A DNA stretch of 38,889 nt from Candidatus Bathyarchaeota archaeon (GTDB lineage Archaea; Thermoproteota; Bathyarchaeia; TCS64): positions 1 through 38,889 of the forward strand of contig JAUWBQ010000002.1 of NCBI GenBank assembly GCA_030601645.1, written 5' to 3'. Below are positions 8,008-17,299 of this stretch, piece after piece. Numbering within the stretch: position 1 is the first letter of the stretch; the number at the start of each line of letters is the position of its first letter. The notes beneath the pieces were generated by a model. That model made no database searches. It saw nothing but the letters and a program-made list of their open reading frames with translations, and was not told where the DNA came from. Both the position numbers and the translations under genes were made by a program.

Positions 8008-8799
8008 CTAGAATCCGGGCCATTTCCTGTAGAAGAGGGGGATGTCTTCTCCAAGCTTCTTGGTGTAAGTGTGCTGCGGATGGTTCATTATATCATCAGG
8101 TGAGCCTTTTTCGACGATCGAGCCCTTGCTCATAATCAGCACCTCATCGCTCACATAATAGGCAAGGCCTAGATCGTGAGTTATGAATATGACTGAAGTC
8201 TCGTACTCGTCTCTGAGCTTCGAGAAAAGCTTGAGTATGCTCGCTTTCGTGGAGGCGTCTATCATCGAGATGGGTTCGTCGGCCAGTATGAGCTTGGGTC
8301 TAAGCATATAGCACCGGGCTACCATGATCCTCTGTCTCTGTCCTCCGCTAAGTTCATGAGGGTACTTGCCAAGGACGTCCTCGTGCCTGAGCCCGACCTC
8401 CTTGAGAGCCTCTTTGACCAGGCTGTCTCTTTCGGTGCCCGAGTGCCCCGTCAGATTGAAGACCTGATATAGAACTCTGTCGATCTTATGGAGGGGATTG
8501 TAAGCCGCGTACGGATCCTGGAATATACCGTGGACGATTCTGTAATACGACCTTAACTCATCGATCCCTTTGAGGCCGAACACGTCTCTACCTTCGCAGA
8601 TCACCTCGCCCGAGGTGGGCGGCAGCAAATTCAGTATCATCCTGGCGGTGGTTGTCTTGCCGGAGCCGCTCTCACCCACGAGCGATATGAACTTGCTCGG
8701 TTCGACGTCAAAGGACACGTCGTCTACGGCGACTATCTCCCTCCTCTTGAACAACCCCACGGTGAAGATCTTCGTGAGGTTCTTGACTTCAAGGAACAC
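8008..8799 (-). CDS. Oligopeptide ABC transporter ATPase (DppF/OppF-like)
   Basis: 263 residues, one of two ATPases powering peptide import. Walker A GESGSGKTT (42-50), Q-loop GIFQDPYAAYNPLH near 91, signature LSGGQRQR near 150, Walker B LILADEPIS (D174, E175) and the switch histidine in FITHDLG are all present. Its Q-loop FQDPYAAYNP resembles the FQDP..SLNPR of DppF-type subunits. It lacks the cysteine-rich C-terminal extension that its partner has. It follows the other ATPase gene by 12 nt in the same operon. Confidence 0.93.
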   Translation of the reverse strand: MFLEVKNLTKIFTVGLFKRREIVAVDDVSFDVEPSKFISLVGESGSGKTTTARMILNLLPPTSGEVICEGRDVFGLKGIDELRSYYRIVHGIFQDPYAAYNPLHKIDRVLYQVFNLTGHSGTERDSLVKEALKEVGLRHEDVLGKYPHELSGGQRQRIMVARCYMLRPKLILADEPISMIDASTKASILKLFSKLRDEYETSVIFITHDLGLAYYVSDEVLIMSKGSIVEKGSPDDIMNHPQHTYTKKLGEDIPLFYRKWPGF

Positions 8800-8811
8800 T
8801 GGACATCCCTC

Positions 8812-9795
8812 CTAGCCGTCTCCGGATGCGATGTGGCATGCGACCAGCTGGGTCCCCTTGGACTTCACGAGAGACGGCTCAACGGACCTACAGATGCTCG
8901 TGGACTTGGTACATCTAGGATAGAAGCGGCAACCCTCGGGTGGATCCAGAAGGTTCGGTGGTTCACCCGGGATGGATGCGAGGCCTCTCTCCCTTACTTC
9001 AGGTTCGGGAGTCACCACAGCGCTCGTCAGGCTGACTGTGTAAGGGTGTTTCGGTTCGAAGAGCACGTCTTCGGTCGGGCCCGATTCCACTATCTTACCC
9101 GCATACATGATGGTTATCCAGTTGGCTATCTGCCTGAGGATGGCTATGTCGTGAGTTACGAAGATCATGCTTTCGATGATACCCGTCTTCCTGAGGTCCA
9201 TGAGCATTCTGAGAACCTGCTTCTGCGTGGACACGTCGAGCGCAGATGTGGGTTCATCGACGATCAGAAGTTTGGGATTGAGGAGTGTTGACACGGCTAT
9301 TACGGCTCTCTGTTTCATGCCGCCGCTGAGCTCGTGAGGATACAGGGAGAGGGAGTCCACCGGCAGGTTCAGCTCTTCGAACCTATTCCTAGCCCTGGAC
9401 ACGATCTCGGAGTCTGAGGCAGCCGTGTGGTGGTGGATCACGTCTTTTATAAAATCTATAATCCTCATCGTGGGCATTAGAGCGTTGAGAGACGATTGTG
9501 GAACAAGGGATACCAGCACGCCCCAGACGTCTTTCTTGAGCTCCGTTCTATCCATCTTCGATATGACCTTGCCATCCAGGACTATCGTTCCTTCCATGAG
9601 GTGCAGCGGGGGCTTCACGTTCATCATCAAGGCGTTCATAAGCGTGGATTTGCCACAGCCAGATTCGCCGGCTAGCCCCAATGTCACGTCCCTGTCTATG
9701 GTGAGATCTATGTCGTCTACCGCCCTAATGTAGCCTTGACGCGTGGAGTAGTAGGCTTTGAGAGCCTGAGCTTCTAGAAGGGCCGTTTTTTTCAT
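8812..9795 (-). CDS. Oligopeptide ABC transporter ATPase (DppD/OppD-like)
   Basis: 327 residues. Walker A GESGCGKST (43-51), Q-loop SLVPQSSLNALMP, signature ELSGGMKQR, Walker B LLIVDEPTSALD and switch histidine FVTHDIAIL are intact. The C-terminus carries the oligopeptide-importer extension with GCRFYPRCTKSTSICRS, three cysteines that in this family can bind an Fe-S cluster. The start overlaps the end of the upstream permease gene by 4 nt. Together with the following ATPase it forms the heterodimeric motor of the importer. Confidence 0.93.
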   Translation of the reverse strand: MKKTALLEAQALKAYYSTRQGYIRAVDDIDLTIDRDVTLGLAGESGCGKSTLMNALMMNVKPPLHLMEGTIVLDGKVISKMDRTELKKDVWGVLVSLVPQSSLNALMPTMRIIDFIKDVIHHHTAASDSEIVSRARNRFEELNLPVDSLSLYPHELSGGMKQRAVIAVSTLLNPKLLIVDEPTSALDVSTQKQVLRMLMDLRKTGIIESMIFVTHDIAILRQIANWITIMYAGKIVESGPTEDVLFEPKHPYTVSLTSAVVTPEPEVRERGLASIPGEPPNLLDPPEGCRFYPRCTKSTSICRSVEPSLVKSKGTQLVACHIASGDG

Positions 9796-10634
9796 CCTCC
9801 TTTGAGTCTGGGGCTGAAGTACTCATCCAGCGACGTAGATATGAGGAGGAGAGAAGCGGCCAAGAATACCAAGACTACGCCCGGAGGACCGAACCACCAC
9901 CACATGCCTCTGCGCACAGATTCGAGCATCTGGGCCCAGTACAGGATTATGCCTAACGATACCCCTTTAGTCACGCCCAAGCCGATCATGCTAAGCCCCG
10001 CTTCGGCGATCATGGCGCCAGACATGAGCAGAACGAAAGCCATGGCTATGTAGGATGCCATGTTGGGTAACAGATCCTCGACTATGATCCTCACATCTCC
10101 AAGGCCGGCCATTTTGGACAGGTCCATGAACTCTCTAGATTTCAAGCTCATTATCTGCGATCTGAGGGCCCTGGCAACCCATGGCCACCCGGTCAATCCG
10201 ATTATGAGGGACACGTAGAATGGATTCCTTTCCCTCATGTAAGCTGACACGAGCATCATGATCAGTATGGAGGGCAACACTAGAATCACATCCGTCACAA
10301 GCATCAGGGCGCTGTCTATAATCCCGCCTTTGAACCCTGCGATCACTCCAACAACTACGCCTATTGTCAGCGATATCAAAGCGGCTGTAACCCCTATCCG
10401 GAGCGAGTTCTTTGTCCCCGTAAGAAGAAGGGCCAGTAGATCCCTACCCCAACTGTCTGTCCCCAGAGGAAACTCTGCTGAAGGAGGCTGCTCAGCGGGG
10501 CCCGCAATGGCCAGAGGTTTAACTTTGTACAGTACAGAACCGAACACGCTCGTGAGCATTATAACCATGAATATCGCTAAGCTAGCATCCAGTTTCTTTA
10601 TCCTGAGAAGATCCTTGATCACTTGAGGTATCAA
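9792..10634 (-). CDS. Peptide ABC transporter permease (DppC-like)
   Basis: 280 residues. An N-terminal helix (LAIFMVIMLTSVFGSVLY), a short external segment with FPLGTDSWGRDLLALLLTGT (the hallmark of DppC-type permeases), then five helices with the EAA-type coupling loop around FMDLSKMAGLGDVRIIVEDLLP. Overlaps the downstream ATPase gene by 4 nt and follows the DppB-like permease after 2 nt. Confidence 0.92.
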   Translation of the reverse strand: MIPQVIKDLLRIKKLDASLAIFMVIMLTSVFGSVLYKVKPLAIAGPAEQPPSAEFPLGTDSWGRDLLALLLTGTKNSLRIGVTAALISLTIGVVVGVIAGFKGGIIDSALMLVTDVILVLPSILIMMLVSAYMRERNPFYVSLIIGLTGWPWVARALRSQIMSLKSREFMDLSKMAGLGDVRIIVEDLLPNMASYIAMAFVLLMSGAMIAEAGLSMIGLGVTKGVSLGIILYWAQMLESVRRGMWWWFGPPGVVLVFLAASLLLISTSLDEYFSPRLKGG

Positions 10635-10636
10635 GA

Positions 10637-11650
10637 CTATTCCCCCACATAGCTCGTTCTAACCCTGGGATCTATGTACACGTAAACTATGTCAACTATG
10701 AAGTTCGCAAGCAGCAGAGTCGAGATCAAGAAGATGAACGTGCCTTGGATCATGGGATAGTCGAGCGTGGAAAGCGCTCTGAAGATGAGGTATCCCGTGC
10801 CTGGGTATGAGAACACGAGCTCCGTTATTAGGGAGCCTCCCAAGATCAATCCAAGATTTAAGGCCAGTCCGGTGACTTGAGGCAGCATCGAATTTCTGAA
10901 TACGTATCGCAGCACTTTGCTATCTGGGAGACCCAGTGAGTCTGCGTAGCTCACGTAATCCAGTCCCAGCTCGTATATGACCATGGCGCGCATCCCTATT
11001 GCCCATCCCCCTATAGCCCCTATAAATATCGAGAAGAAAGGCAGAACATAATGGCGAAGCACATCAAGAATGAAGGGCACGGTCAAAGACGGGAACATGA
11101 GGCGACTGTAAGCCCCCCCCAGAGGGAATATCCTGAAGGTAACTGCAAATACGTACAGAAGGATCATGGCAAGCCAGTAATACGGCGTCTGGGATAACGT
11201 CAGGAAGACCGGCAGCAGGACGTCATCCACGGCGGTCTTCCGTTTATAAGCTGCCAGAGCCCCTAGAAAGTTACCAATTATCCAAGATAAAAGGGTGGCT
11301 GGTATCAAAAGGCCTAGAGACCAAGGCAAGTAAATGACCACTAAGTCTACAACTTTCCGAGGATAGAACGCTATGGATGTCCCGAGGTCGCCCTTAAGCA
11401 GTCTACCAATGAACTCGAAAAATTGGATGTGCATGGGTTTCCCTAGGCCGAACTCCTCCATGAGCATCTTCTCAACGGTACTCACGAGCTCGGGCGTGGC
11501 CCGAGCTTCCTGGAATATCTGGTTGAGGATGACCGCCAGGGGATTTCCGGGTATAGCCCTGGGGAGGGCAAAAATCACGAGCAGAAAGATGATGAAGGTA
11601 GTGATCTGAAATGCTATCCGCTTAGCAAGATAACGGATGAATGGATTCAT
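10637..11650 (-). CDS. Peptide ABC transporter permease (DppB-like)
   Basis: 337 residues and first gene of the operon. Typical DppB layout: an N-terminal helix right after a short basic start (YLAKRIAFQITTFIIFLLVI), PRAIPGNPLAVIL, then a periplasm-facing region, and five more helices with the coupling loop SYADSLGLPDSKVLRYVFRN. A GAGAGAGG purine stretch 3-4 nt before the ATG can serve as ribosome-binding site, and a TATA-like TTAAATAAG lies about 35 nt upstream. The order permease-permease-ATPase-ATPase-binding protein makes this a complete peptide importer. Confidence 0.92.
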   Translation of the reverse strand: MNPFIRYLAKRIAFQITTFIIFLLVIFALPRAIPGNPLAVILNQIFQEARATPELVSTVEKMLMEEFGLGKPMHIQFFEFIGRLLKGDLGTSIAFYPRKVVDLVVIYLPWSLGLLIPATLLSWIIGNFLGALAAYKRKTAVDDVLLPVFLTLSQTPYYWLAMILLYVFAVTFRIFPLGGAYSRLMFPSLTVPFILDVLRHYVLPFFSIFIGAIGGWAIGMRAMVIYELGLDYVSYADSLGLPDSKVLRYVFRNSMLPQVTGLALNLGLILGGSLITELVFSYPGTGYLIFRALSTLDYPMIQGTFIFLISTLLLANFIVDIVYVYIDPRVRTSYVGE

Positions 11651-12040
11651 AAACCTCTCTCTTCAACGGGTATGTAGCGTTTCTTATTTAACGATTAGCT
11701 AAGTGTATGGATTGGCTCGGAAATGATGCGGGTTAAAGAGAAAACTCTGATAGCCTAATGCAAGTTGCATTTTATTCTTATTGTTCTTCCCTTTCCATCG
11801 ATCCGTAGGCTGTTGATGATGCTGCCAAGCTCTCCTCTCTTTCCTCGCCGTGGACTTGGAACTCTTAAAGCAATACAGGAGATGATGATGTTAGCCCTTC
11901 TGGTTGTGTTAACCCGTTGTTTATGGGATGAACTCAGGGTTTAACGTCCGAGTCTTCTTCGCTTCTGATCCACTTTTCAACGTACAAGCTATGGAAGCGA
12001 TGCCGAGTCGACCCTCCAGTGACCGCCTGCTTGCGCCATT
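11651..12040. promoter_or_regulatory. 390-bp gap upstream of the peptide transporter operon
   Basis: Holds the probable promoter of the transporter operon near its left edge. A perfect 15-base palindrome AATGCAA-G-TTGCATT sits at 11757-11771, about 107 bp from the permease start, and could be an operator. The remaining part up to the GH3 stop shows no convincing gene or repeat. Confidence 0.35.
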
Positions 12041-14200
12041 TCACGTCACTTCGAAGCTGCCAGTCAGCTTGATATCCTCCGAGGAGCCCCCGACCATAAC
12101 CTCGAAGGTTCCCGGTTCCACGACCATCTTCATTCCACGGTTAACGAAGGCCAGCTTTTCTGGGTCTACCACAAACTTTACAGTCGTCTTCTCTCCCGAT
12201 TTCAGCGTGATTCTTTTGAATCCTTTGAGCTCCTTTACCGGCCTCGTTACGCTGCCAACCAAATCGCGCAGATATAGCTGGACAACCTCGTCGCCTTCGC
12301 GGTCGCCTACGTTCTTTACGTCCAGGCTTATCTCAACCTCGCCCTCTGGCGTTATCTTCTTGGGGGATATCACGAGATTGCTGTAGTCGAACTGTGTGTA
12401 GCTTAGGCCGTGCCCGAACGGGTACAGCGGGGTTGATGGCAGATCGATGTACTTGGAAGTGTAAAGAAGGGATGTAGCGGGTCTTCCCGTGTTCTTGTGG
12501 TTGTAATAGATCGGGACCTGCCCAACTGTACGAGGAAACGTCACGGGCAACCTACCACCAGGATTGAAATCCCCGAAAAGCAGATCCGCCACCGCGTTTC
12601 CTCCTTGTATTCCCGGATGCCAAGCCTCCAGGATGGCAGAGACGTGTTCGGCGGGCCAAGAGATCGACATTGGCCTCCCGTTCAAAAGCACCATGATGAC
12701 CGGCACCCCCGTCTCGCAAACGTCCCTGACAAGTTTCTCCTGTACCCCCGGCAGATCCAGCGAGGAACGGCAGCCCGCCTCACCGCTCATCTCCCTGCTC
12801 TCCCCGACGACGACGATGGCGACATCGGCAGCCTTGGCCTTGTCCACTGCGTCTTTGAGGCCTTCGGTTGAATCGCTTTGAATATCACAACCCTTTGCAT
12901 GGAGGACCTCGGTTTCCTCAGAGACCTTGTCCTTGATGCCTTCAAGAACGGTTACCACGTCTTCGGGTTTCCCCATGCACGGCCAGCAACCGAGCAGTGC
13001 GTCTTGCTCATCTGCCAAGGGACCTATGACTGCCACAATTTTGAAGTCCTTCTTCAGCGGCAGGAGGCTGTTTTCGTTCTTTAGGAGCACCATCGAACGG
13101 CGCGCAAAGTCGCGAGCTGCTTCTATGTGCTCCCTGCACTGTATGACTTCGGCTGCAAGGCCTGTGTCAGTGTAGGGACGGTCAAACAGGCCCTGCCTGA
13201 ACTTGATCGTGAGGATTCGCCTGACGGCATCATCTACCGTGCTCTCCGAGACCTCTCCTTCCTCGACCAGCCGTCCGAGGGTCGTCTGATAGACGTAGCC
13301 CTCCATGTCCATATCGACGCCGGCTTCGACGGCTTCCTTACCGGCCTGCGCCCGGGTCCCTGCGATCCCGTGGCTGACGAGTTCCCCGATCGAGTTCCAG
13401 TCGCTGACGACGAACCCCTCGAACCCCCACTCCTCGCGTAGAACGGTTGTCAGGGTGAACCGGTTGGCGGATGTCGGGATGCCGTTCAGGTCGTTGAAGG
13501 CGCTCATCAGCGTTCCCGCTCCCGCCTCGACCGCAGCCTTGAAGGGCGGCAGATAGACGTCTCTCAAGGTCCTTTCAGAGACCTCCACGGCGTTGTAGTC
13601 CCTTCCCCCTTCGGCGCCACCGTAGGCCACGTAATGCTTCGGACAGGCGACGATGGTGTCAGGATCAGCCAGGTTCTCCCCCTGGTAACCTTCGACCGAA
13701 GCCCTTGCCATCGCTGAACCCAGATATGGGTCTTCGCCGGCGCCCTCGGCCACTCTGCCCCACCTTGGATCGCGGGCGATGTCAACCATCGGCGCAAAGG
13801 TCCAGTGTATGCCCTCCGAAGATGCCTCTGCCGCAGCCATTGAGGCTGCCTTCTTAGCCATATCGGGGTCCCAGCTGCTGGCCATGGCCAACGGGATGGG
13901 GTAGATCGTTGAGTAGCCGTGTATCACATCGAGGCCGAAGATCAAGGGAATGCCCAGGCGGGATCGCTCCACTGCGATTCTCTGAACCTCGTTCGTCTGC
14001 TCCGCCCCTGTCACGTTGAAGAGGGAGCCCACCTTCCCAGCCTCTAATAGTTCTTCATGTTTCTCTGGGTACTTTGTATACTGGCACATCTGGCCTATTT
14101 TTTCTTCCAGCGTCATCCTGCCGAGAAGATCCTCAACCCTCGCTTCGACGCATTGACTGGGATCCAGGTAAAGCGGCTTAGTGCCTTCAGAAGGTTTCAC
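12041..14200 (-). CDS. Glycoside hydrolase family 3 beta-glucosidase-like enzyme
   Basis: 719 residues, three-domain GH3 enzyme releasing terminal beta-linked sugars. The N-terminal barrel holds FAPMVDIARDPRWGRVAEGAGEDPY (about 135-159), substrate-binding K188-H189 and the nucleophile D267 in FVVSDWNS. The second domain carries VVGESREMSGEAGCRSSLDL with a candidate acid/base Glu near 470-474, and the C-terminal 110 residues form the fibronectin-like domain after FGHGLSY. The start is the GTG at 14200, preceded by GGGGAGGG at 6 nt. No signal peptide, so it probably acts inside the cell on imported oligosaccharides. It is divergent from a second GH3 gene across a 230-bp region that contains a GCGCGC tract (14216-14221). 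Confidence 0.93.
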   Translation of the reverse strand: MKPSEGTKPLYLDPSQCVEARVEDLLGRMTLEEKIGQMCQYTKYPEKHEELLEAGKVGSLFNVTGAEQTNEVQRIAVERSRLGIPLIFGLDVIHGYSTIYPIPLAMASSWDPDMAKKAASMAAAEASSEGIHWTFAPMVDIARDPRWGRVAEGAGEDPYLGSAMARASVEGYQGENLADPDTIVACPKHYVAYGGAEGGRDYNAVEVSERTLRDVYLPPFKAAVEAGAGTLMSAFNDLNGIPTSANRFTLTTVLREEWGFEGFVVSDWNSIGELVSHGIAGTRAQAGKEAVEAGVDMDMEGYVYQTTLGRLVEEGEVSESTVDDAVRRILTIKFRQGLFDRPYTDTGLAAEVIQCREHIEAARDFARRSMVLLKNENSLLPLKKDFKIVAVIGPLADEQDALLGCWPCMGKPEDVVTVLEGIKDKVSEETEVLHAKGCDIQSDSTEGLKDAVDKAKAADVAIVVVGESREMSGEAGCRSSLDLPGVQEKLVRDVCETGVPVIMVLLNGRPMSISWPAEHVSAILEAWHPGIQGGNAVADLLFGDFNPGGRLPVTFPRTVGQVPIYYNHKNTGRPATSLLYTSKYIDLPSTPLYPFGHGLSYTQFDYSNLVISPKKITPEGEVEISLDVKNVGDREGDEVVQLYLRDLVGSVTRPVKELKGFKRITLKSGEKTTVKFVVDPEKLAFVNRGMKMVVEPGTFEVMVGGSSEDIKLTGSFEVT

Positions 14201-14430
14201 ATCAATCCCTCCCCTGCGCGCACCTATTCCGCTGTTGTCTTAAATGACTTTTCATGTTATATTAGCGGGGATACAACTTTCCATTAGCTTGGTGTATCGC
14301 TGTGGTAGCTGTGACGACTGGCGTTTCAGGATTGTACAATCGCGCATGGATGCTGCCAACATAGTCCAATAATGGTTTTTATTCTTAATCTGATGGGGTA
14401 TCGAACGCGCGCGGAGCAGATAGCCTTTTA

Positions 14431-16290
14431 GTGGGTGACAACCTCATTAATCCGGGAGCCCCCATGCTCACCGAAGACGGTTTTGCTTATCGTGACCTGA
14501 ACAAGAACGGACGGTTGGATCCATACGAAGACAGCCGTCGTCCCATCGAGGAACGGGTCGAGGATCTGCTTTCGCGGATGACCCTGGAGGAGAAGGCTGG
14601 GATGATGTTTCACACGATGATAGGGATGAAGGAGGACGGCGGCCTGCTGGAGGAGACTGGCCCAATGAGCCCAGTCCCGACCTCCGACCTGTTGGCGGAG
14701 CGCTTCATGAATCACTTCAACGTGTACGCGGTCGCAGAGCCGAGGCAGATGGCCGAGTGGTACAACAGGCTGCAAAAGCTGGCGGAGCGCACCCGTCTGG
14801 GCATCCCCGTGACCATATCGTCTGACCCGCGCCACGCCTTCAACAAAGACCCGGGGGAGAGCATTTTTACGTCGGTTATGCTGACGGGCGGGTTCTCCCA
14901 GTGGCCAGGGCCCATAGGGTTGGCTGCGACCCGGGACCCCGCGCTCGTGAGGGAGTTCGGCAACATAGCCAGGCAGGAGTACCTGGCGGTGGGGATCCGG
15001 GTTGCCCTCCACCCCATGGCGGATCTGGCGACGGAGCCTCGCTGGGCGCGGATCCAGGGCACATTTGGTGAGGACGCAGAACTCGCCTCCCGGATCGTCT
15101 CCGCCTACATCGAGGGTTTCCAAGGTGAGAAGCTTGGCCCGGAGAGTGTCGCCTGCATGACGAAACATTTCCCCGGGGGCGGCCCCCAGAAGGATGGTGA
15201 GGACCCTCACTTCTCCTACGGGAAGGAACAGGTCTACCCCGGAGACAACTTCGACTACCACCTGATCCCATTCGAGGCGGCCTTCGAGGCGGGCACGGCA
15301 CAGATCATGCCCTACTACGGCATGCCCGTCGGGCTCGCAATCGAAGAGGTCGGCTTCGGCTTCAACAAGGACGTCATCACCGGGCTCCTGCGCGGGAAAT
15401 ACGGGTTCGACGGCGTCGTCTGCACGGACTGGACTCTCCTGACACCAGTCGAGGCGATGGGGCGCGAGCTCATCGAGGCGAAGTGCTGGGGGGTGGAAGA
15501 CCTGAGCGTTACGGAGCGTGCCAAGAAGGCCATCGACGCGGGCGTGGACCAGTTCGGGGGAGAGGCCTGCCCCGAGGTCGTCGTCGACCTGGTCAGGAGC
15601 GGTCTGATCCGGGAGGCCAGGATCGACGAGTCCGTCCGACGTCTACTCAGGGACAAGTTCAGGCTGGGGCTGTTCGACGATCCGTACGTGGATCCGGAAA
15701 CGGCGGAGAGGGTCGTCGGCAACGACGCGTTCCGGAGGGCTGGGGAGATCGCTCAGCGGAAATCCATCGTGCTGCTGAAGAACACTGAAACACCTGATGG
15801 CAGGTTCCTGCCCATACGAGGTAGGCCCAAAATCTACGTCGAGAACATGGATCCGGATGTAGCTGGGGAATACGGGCAGGTCGTGGAGAGCGTTGAAGAC
15901 GCTGACATGGCGATCCTTCGCCTCAGCGCTCCCTTTGAACCCCGAGAAGGGTTCCTCGAGCGCCACTTCAACGCGGGAGACCTGGACTTCAAAGACGAAG
16001 AAAAGGCGCCTATCTTGGACGTATTGGGTAAGGTTCCGACCGTCGTGGACATCTACCTGGAGCGCCCGGCCGTGATCCCCGAGATCGCGGACAAGAGCGC
16101 CGGTTTACTAGCCGACTTCGGAGCCTGCGATGCCGCGGTGCTCGATGTGATCTTTGGAAGTTTCACGCCCTCGGGGAAAATGCCCTTTGAAATGCCTTCT
16201 TCCATGGACGCGGTCAGGAGGCAGAAGGAGGACGTGCCCTATGATTCGGAGGATCCGCTCTTCCCCTTTGGGCACGGACTCACCTATTAG
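14431..16290 (+). CDS. Glycoside hydrolase family 3 protein, two-domain form
   Basis: 619 residues. It opens with a calcium-loop-like DLNKNGRLDPYED (22-34) common in one GH3 subgroup, then the barrel with PMADLATEPRWARIQGTFGE near 195, K245-H246 and the nucleophile D333 in VVCTDW. The C-terminal domain runs KSIVLLKN to FGSFTPSGKMPFEMP and stops right after FPFGHGLTY, so the fibronectin-like third domain of its neighbour is absent. The acid/base residue is not clear. The GTG start at 14431 has no obvious ribosome-binding site; ATG 14464 is an alternative. No signal peptide. The two GH3 enzymes belong to different subgroups and probably act on different linkages. Confidence 0.9.
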   Translation: MGDNLINPGAPMLTEDGFAYRDLNKNGRLDPYEDSRRPIEERVEDLLSRMTLEEKAGMMFHTMIGMKEDGGLLEETGPMSPVPTSDLLAERFMNHFNVYAVAEPRQMAEWYNRLQKLAERTRLGIPVTISSDPRHAFNKDPGESIFTSVMLTGGFSQWPGPIGLAATRDPALVREFGNIARQEYLAVGIRVALHPMADLATEPRWARIQGTFGEDAELASRIVSAYIEGFQGEKLGPESVACMTKHFPGGGPQKDGEDPHFSYGKEQVYPGDNFDYHLIPFEAAFEAGTAQIMPYYGMPVGLAIEEVGFGFNKDVITGLLRGKYGFDGVVCTDWTLLTPVEAMGRELIEAKCWGVEDLSVTERAKKAIDAGVDQFGGEACPEVVVDLVRSGLIREARIDESVRRLLRDKFRLGLFDDPYVDPETAERVVGNDAFRRAGEIAQRKSIVLLKNTETPDGRFLPIRGRPKIYVENMDPDVAGEYGQVVESVEDADMAILRLSAPFEPREGFLERHFNAGDLDFKDEEKAPILDVLGKVPTVVDIYLERPAVIPEIADKSAGLLADFGACDAAVLDVIFGSFTPSGKMPFEMPSSMDAVRRQKEDVPYDSEDPLFPFGHGLTY

Positions 16291-16374
16291 GACGATCACG
16301 GCACTTTCAGGGTTCTGAGTTCGCGCGCGGGCAATCAATGTCATGATATATTACCGGAACGCTACATTAACGAG

Positions 16375-17109
16375 GTGACCGGCTTAACACGCCCCGTCGT
16401 CTGCGTCGTGATCCCGACCCTGAACGAGTCGGGGACGATAGGGACCATCATAGAATCGCTGGAGGGGCTGAGAGTCCTATACCATATCAGAATCATCGTA
16501 GTGGACGACGGGAGCACCGATGGGACGGTCGAAATCGTCCAGGAGTCGAGCGAAAAACACGGAAACCTGACATTGATAGAACGAGGCCGGAAACTGGGCT
16601 TGGGCACCGCAATAAGAGACGGCCTACGAGTTGCACTGGACCAGGAACCCGCCCCCAACTTCGTGGTGACGATGGACGCTGACCTCTCCCACGACCCGGG
16701 CGAGCTGCCGTCCCTGGTCGAGGCATGCGAAGAGGACTCCCTGGTGGTCGGGAGCAGGTATGTCGAAGGCGGTGAGGTCCACGGATGGGGCCTCTACAGG
16801 AAGGCGATATCGCGGGGAGCCAACTCCTTAGCCAGGGTCTTCACCAACGTCCCCTCGAAAGACTGCACCTCGGGCTTCAGGTGCTACGGCGCTGACTTGG
16901 TCAGGGAGGTGCTGCCCAACCTGGACAGCGTCGGATTCGACATCCAGGTGGAAGTTCTCTCCAAAGCGGCGCATCGCGGTTTCAAAATAGTCGAGAAGCC
17001 GATAACCTTCCGGGAGAGAACCGAAGGGAAGAGCAAACTGAGGCTTCGGGAAATCTATAGATTCACAAGAAGGGTAATCCAGCTATCTTTGAAAACTATT
17101 AATAATTAA
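16375..17109 (+). CDS. Dolichol-phosphate mannosyltransferase-like GT2 enzyme
   Basis: 244 residues, length and motifs of archaeal/eukaryotic DPM1: VVIPTLNESGTIGTIIESL at the N-terminus, VVDDGSTDGT near 42-51, RGRKLGLGTAIRDGL, the metal-binding MDADLSHDP near 100, GSRYVEGGEVHGWG and CTSGFRCYGADLV, ending FRERTEGKSKLRLREI. No C-terminal membrane helices, so it is the soluble form. It should transfer mannose from GDP-mannose to dolichyl phosphate, making the donor used by the GT39 enzyme at 3.2 kb. GTG start with GAG immediately before it; a TATA-like ATGATATATTA about 27 nt upstream suggests a very short leader. Confidence 0.88.
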   Translation: MTGLTRPVVCVVIPTLNESGTIGTIIESLEGLRVLYHIRIIVVDDGSTDGTVEIVQESSEKHGNLTLIERGRKLGLGTAIRDGLRVALDQEPAPNFVVTMDADLSHDPGELPSLVEACEEDSLVVGSRYVEGGEVHGWGLYRKAISRGANSLARVFTNVPSKDCTSGFRCYGADLVREVLPNLDSVGFDIQVEVLSKAAHRGFKIVEKPITFRERTEGKSKLRLREIYRFTRRVIQLSLKTINN

Positions 17110-17299
17110 AAAGATCATGTACGCACGCAGAGCATCCTTTATATTCGCGCGCTTGGACTCGAAGTACTCAAATTCTTTCATAATATGCCTAGTCTCAGTA
17201 TCGCGCGCAGGCGGATTCAATAATTGTGTTTAAAATGGTTTTAATTCCTATTTTATGATTTAAGGGCAATCCCAGTGCGCACGTGAGCCCTCGCGCGAC

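Noticed and set aside
14428..15261. Long minus-strand frame of 277 codons over the second GH3 gene
   Set aside because: Antisense shadow in GC-rich coding DNA; the sense frame has complete GH3 motifs. The same applies to long antisense frames over the M20, ABC exporter and aspartoacylase genes.
17110..17299. Small gene between the DPM1-like and Gfo/Idh genes
   Set aside because: Short open stretches exist around the two CGCGCGC tracts, but none has a start with a ribosome-binding site or recognisable protein character.
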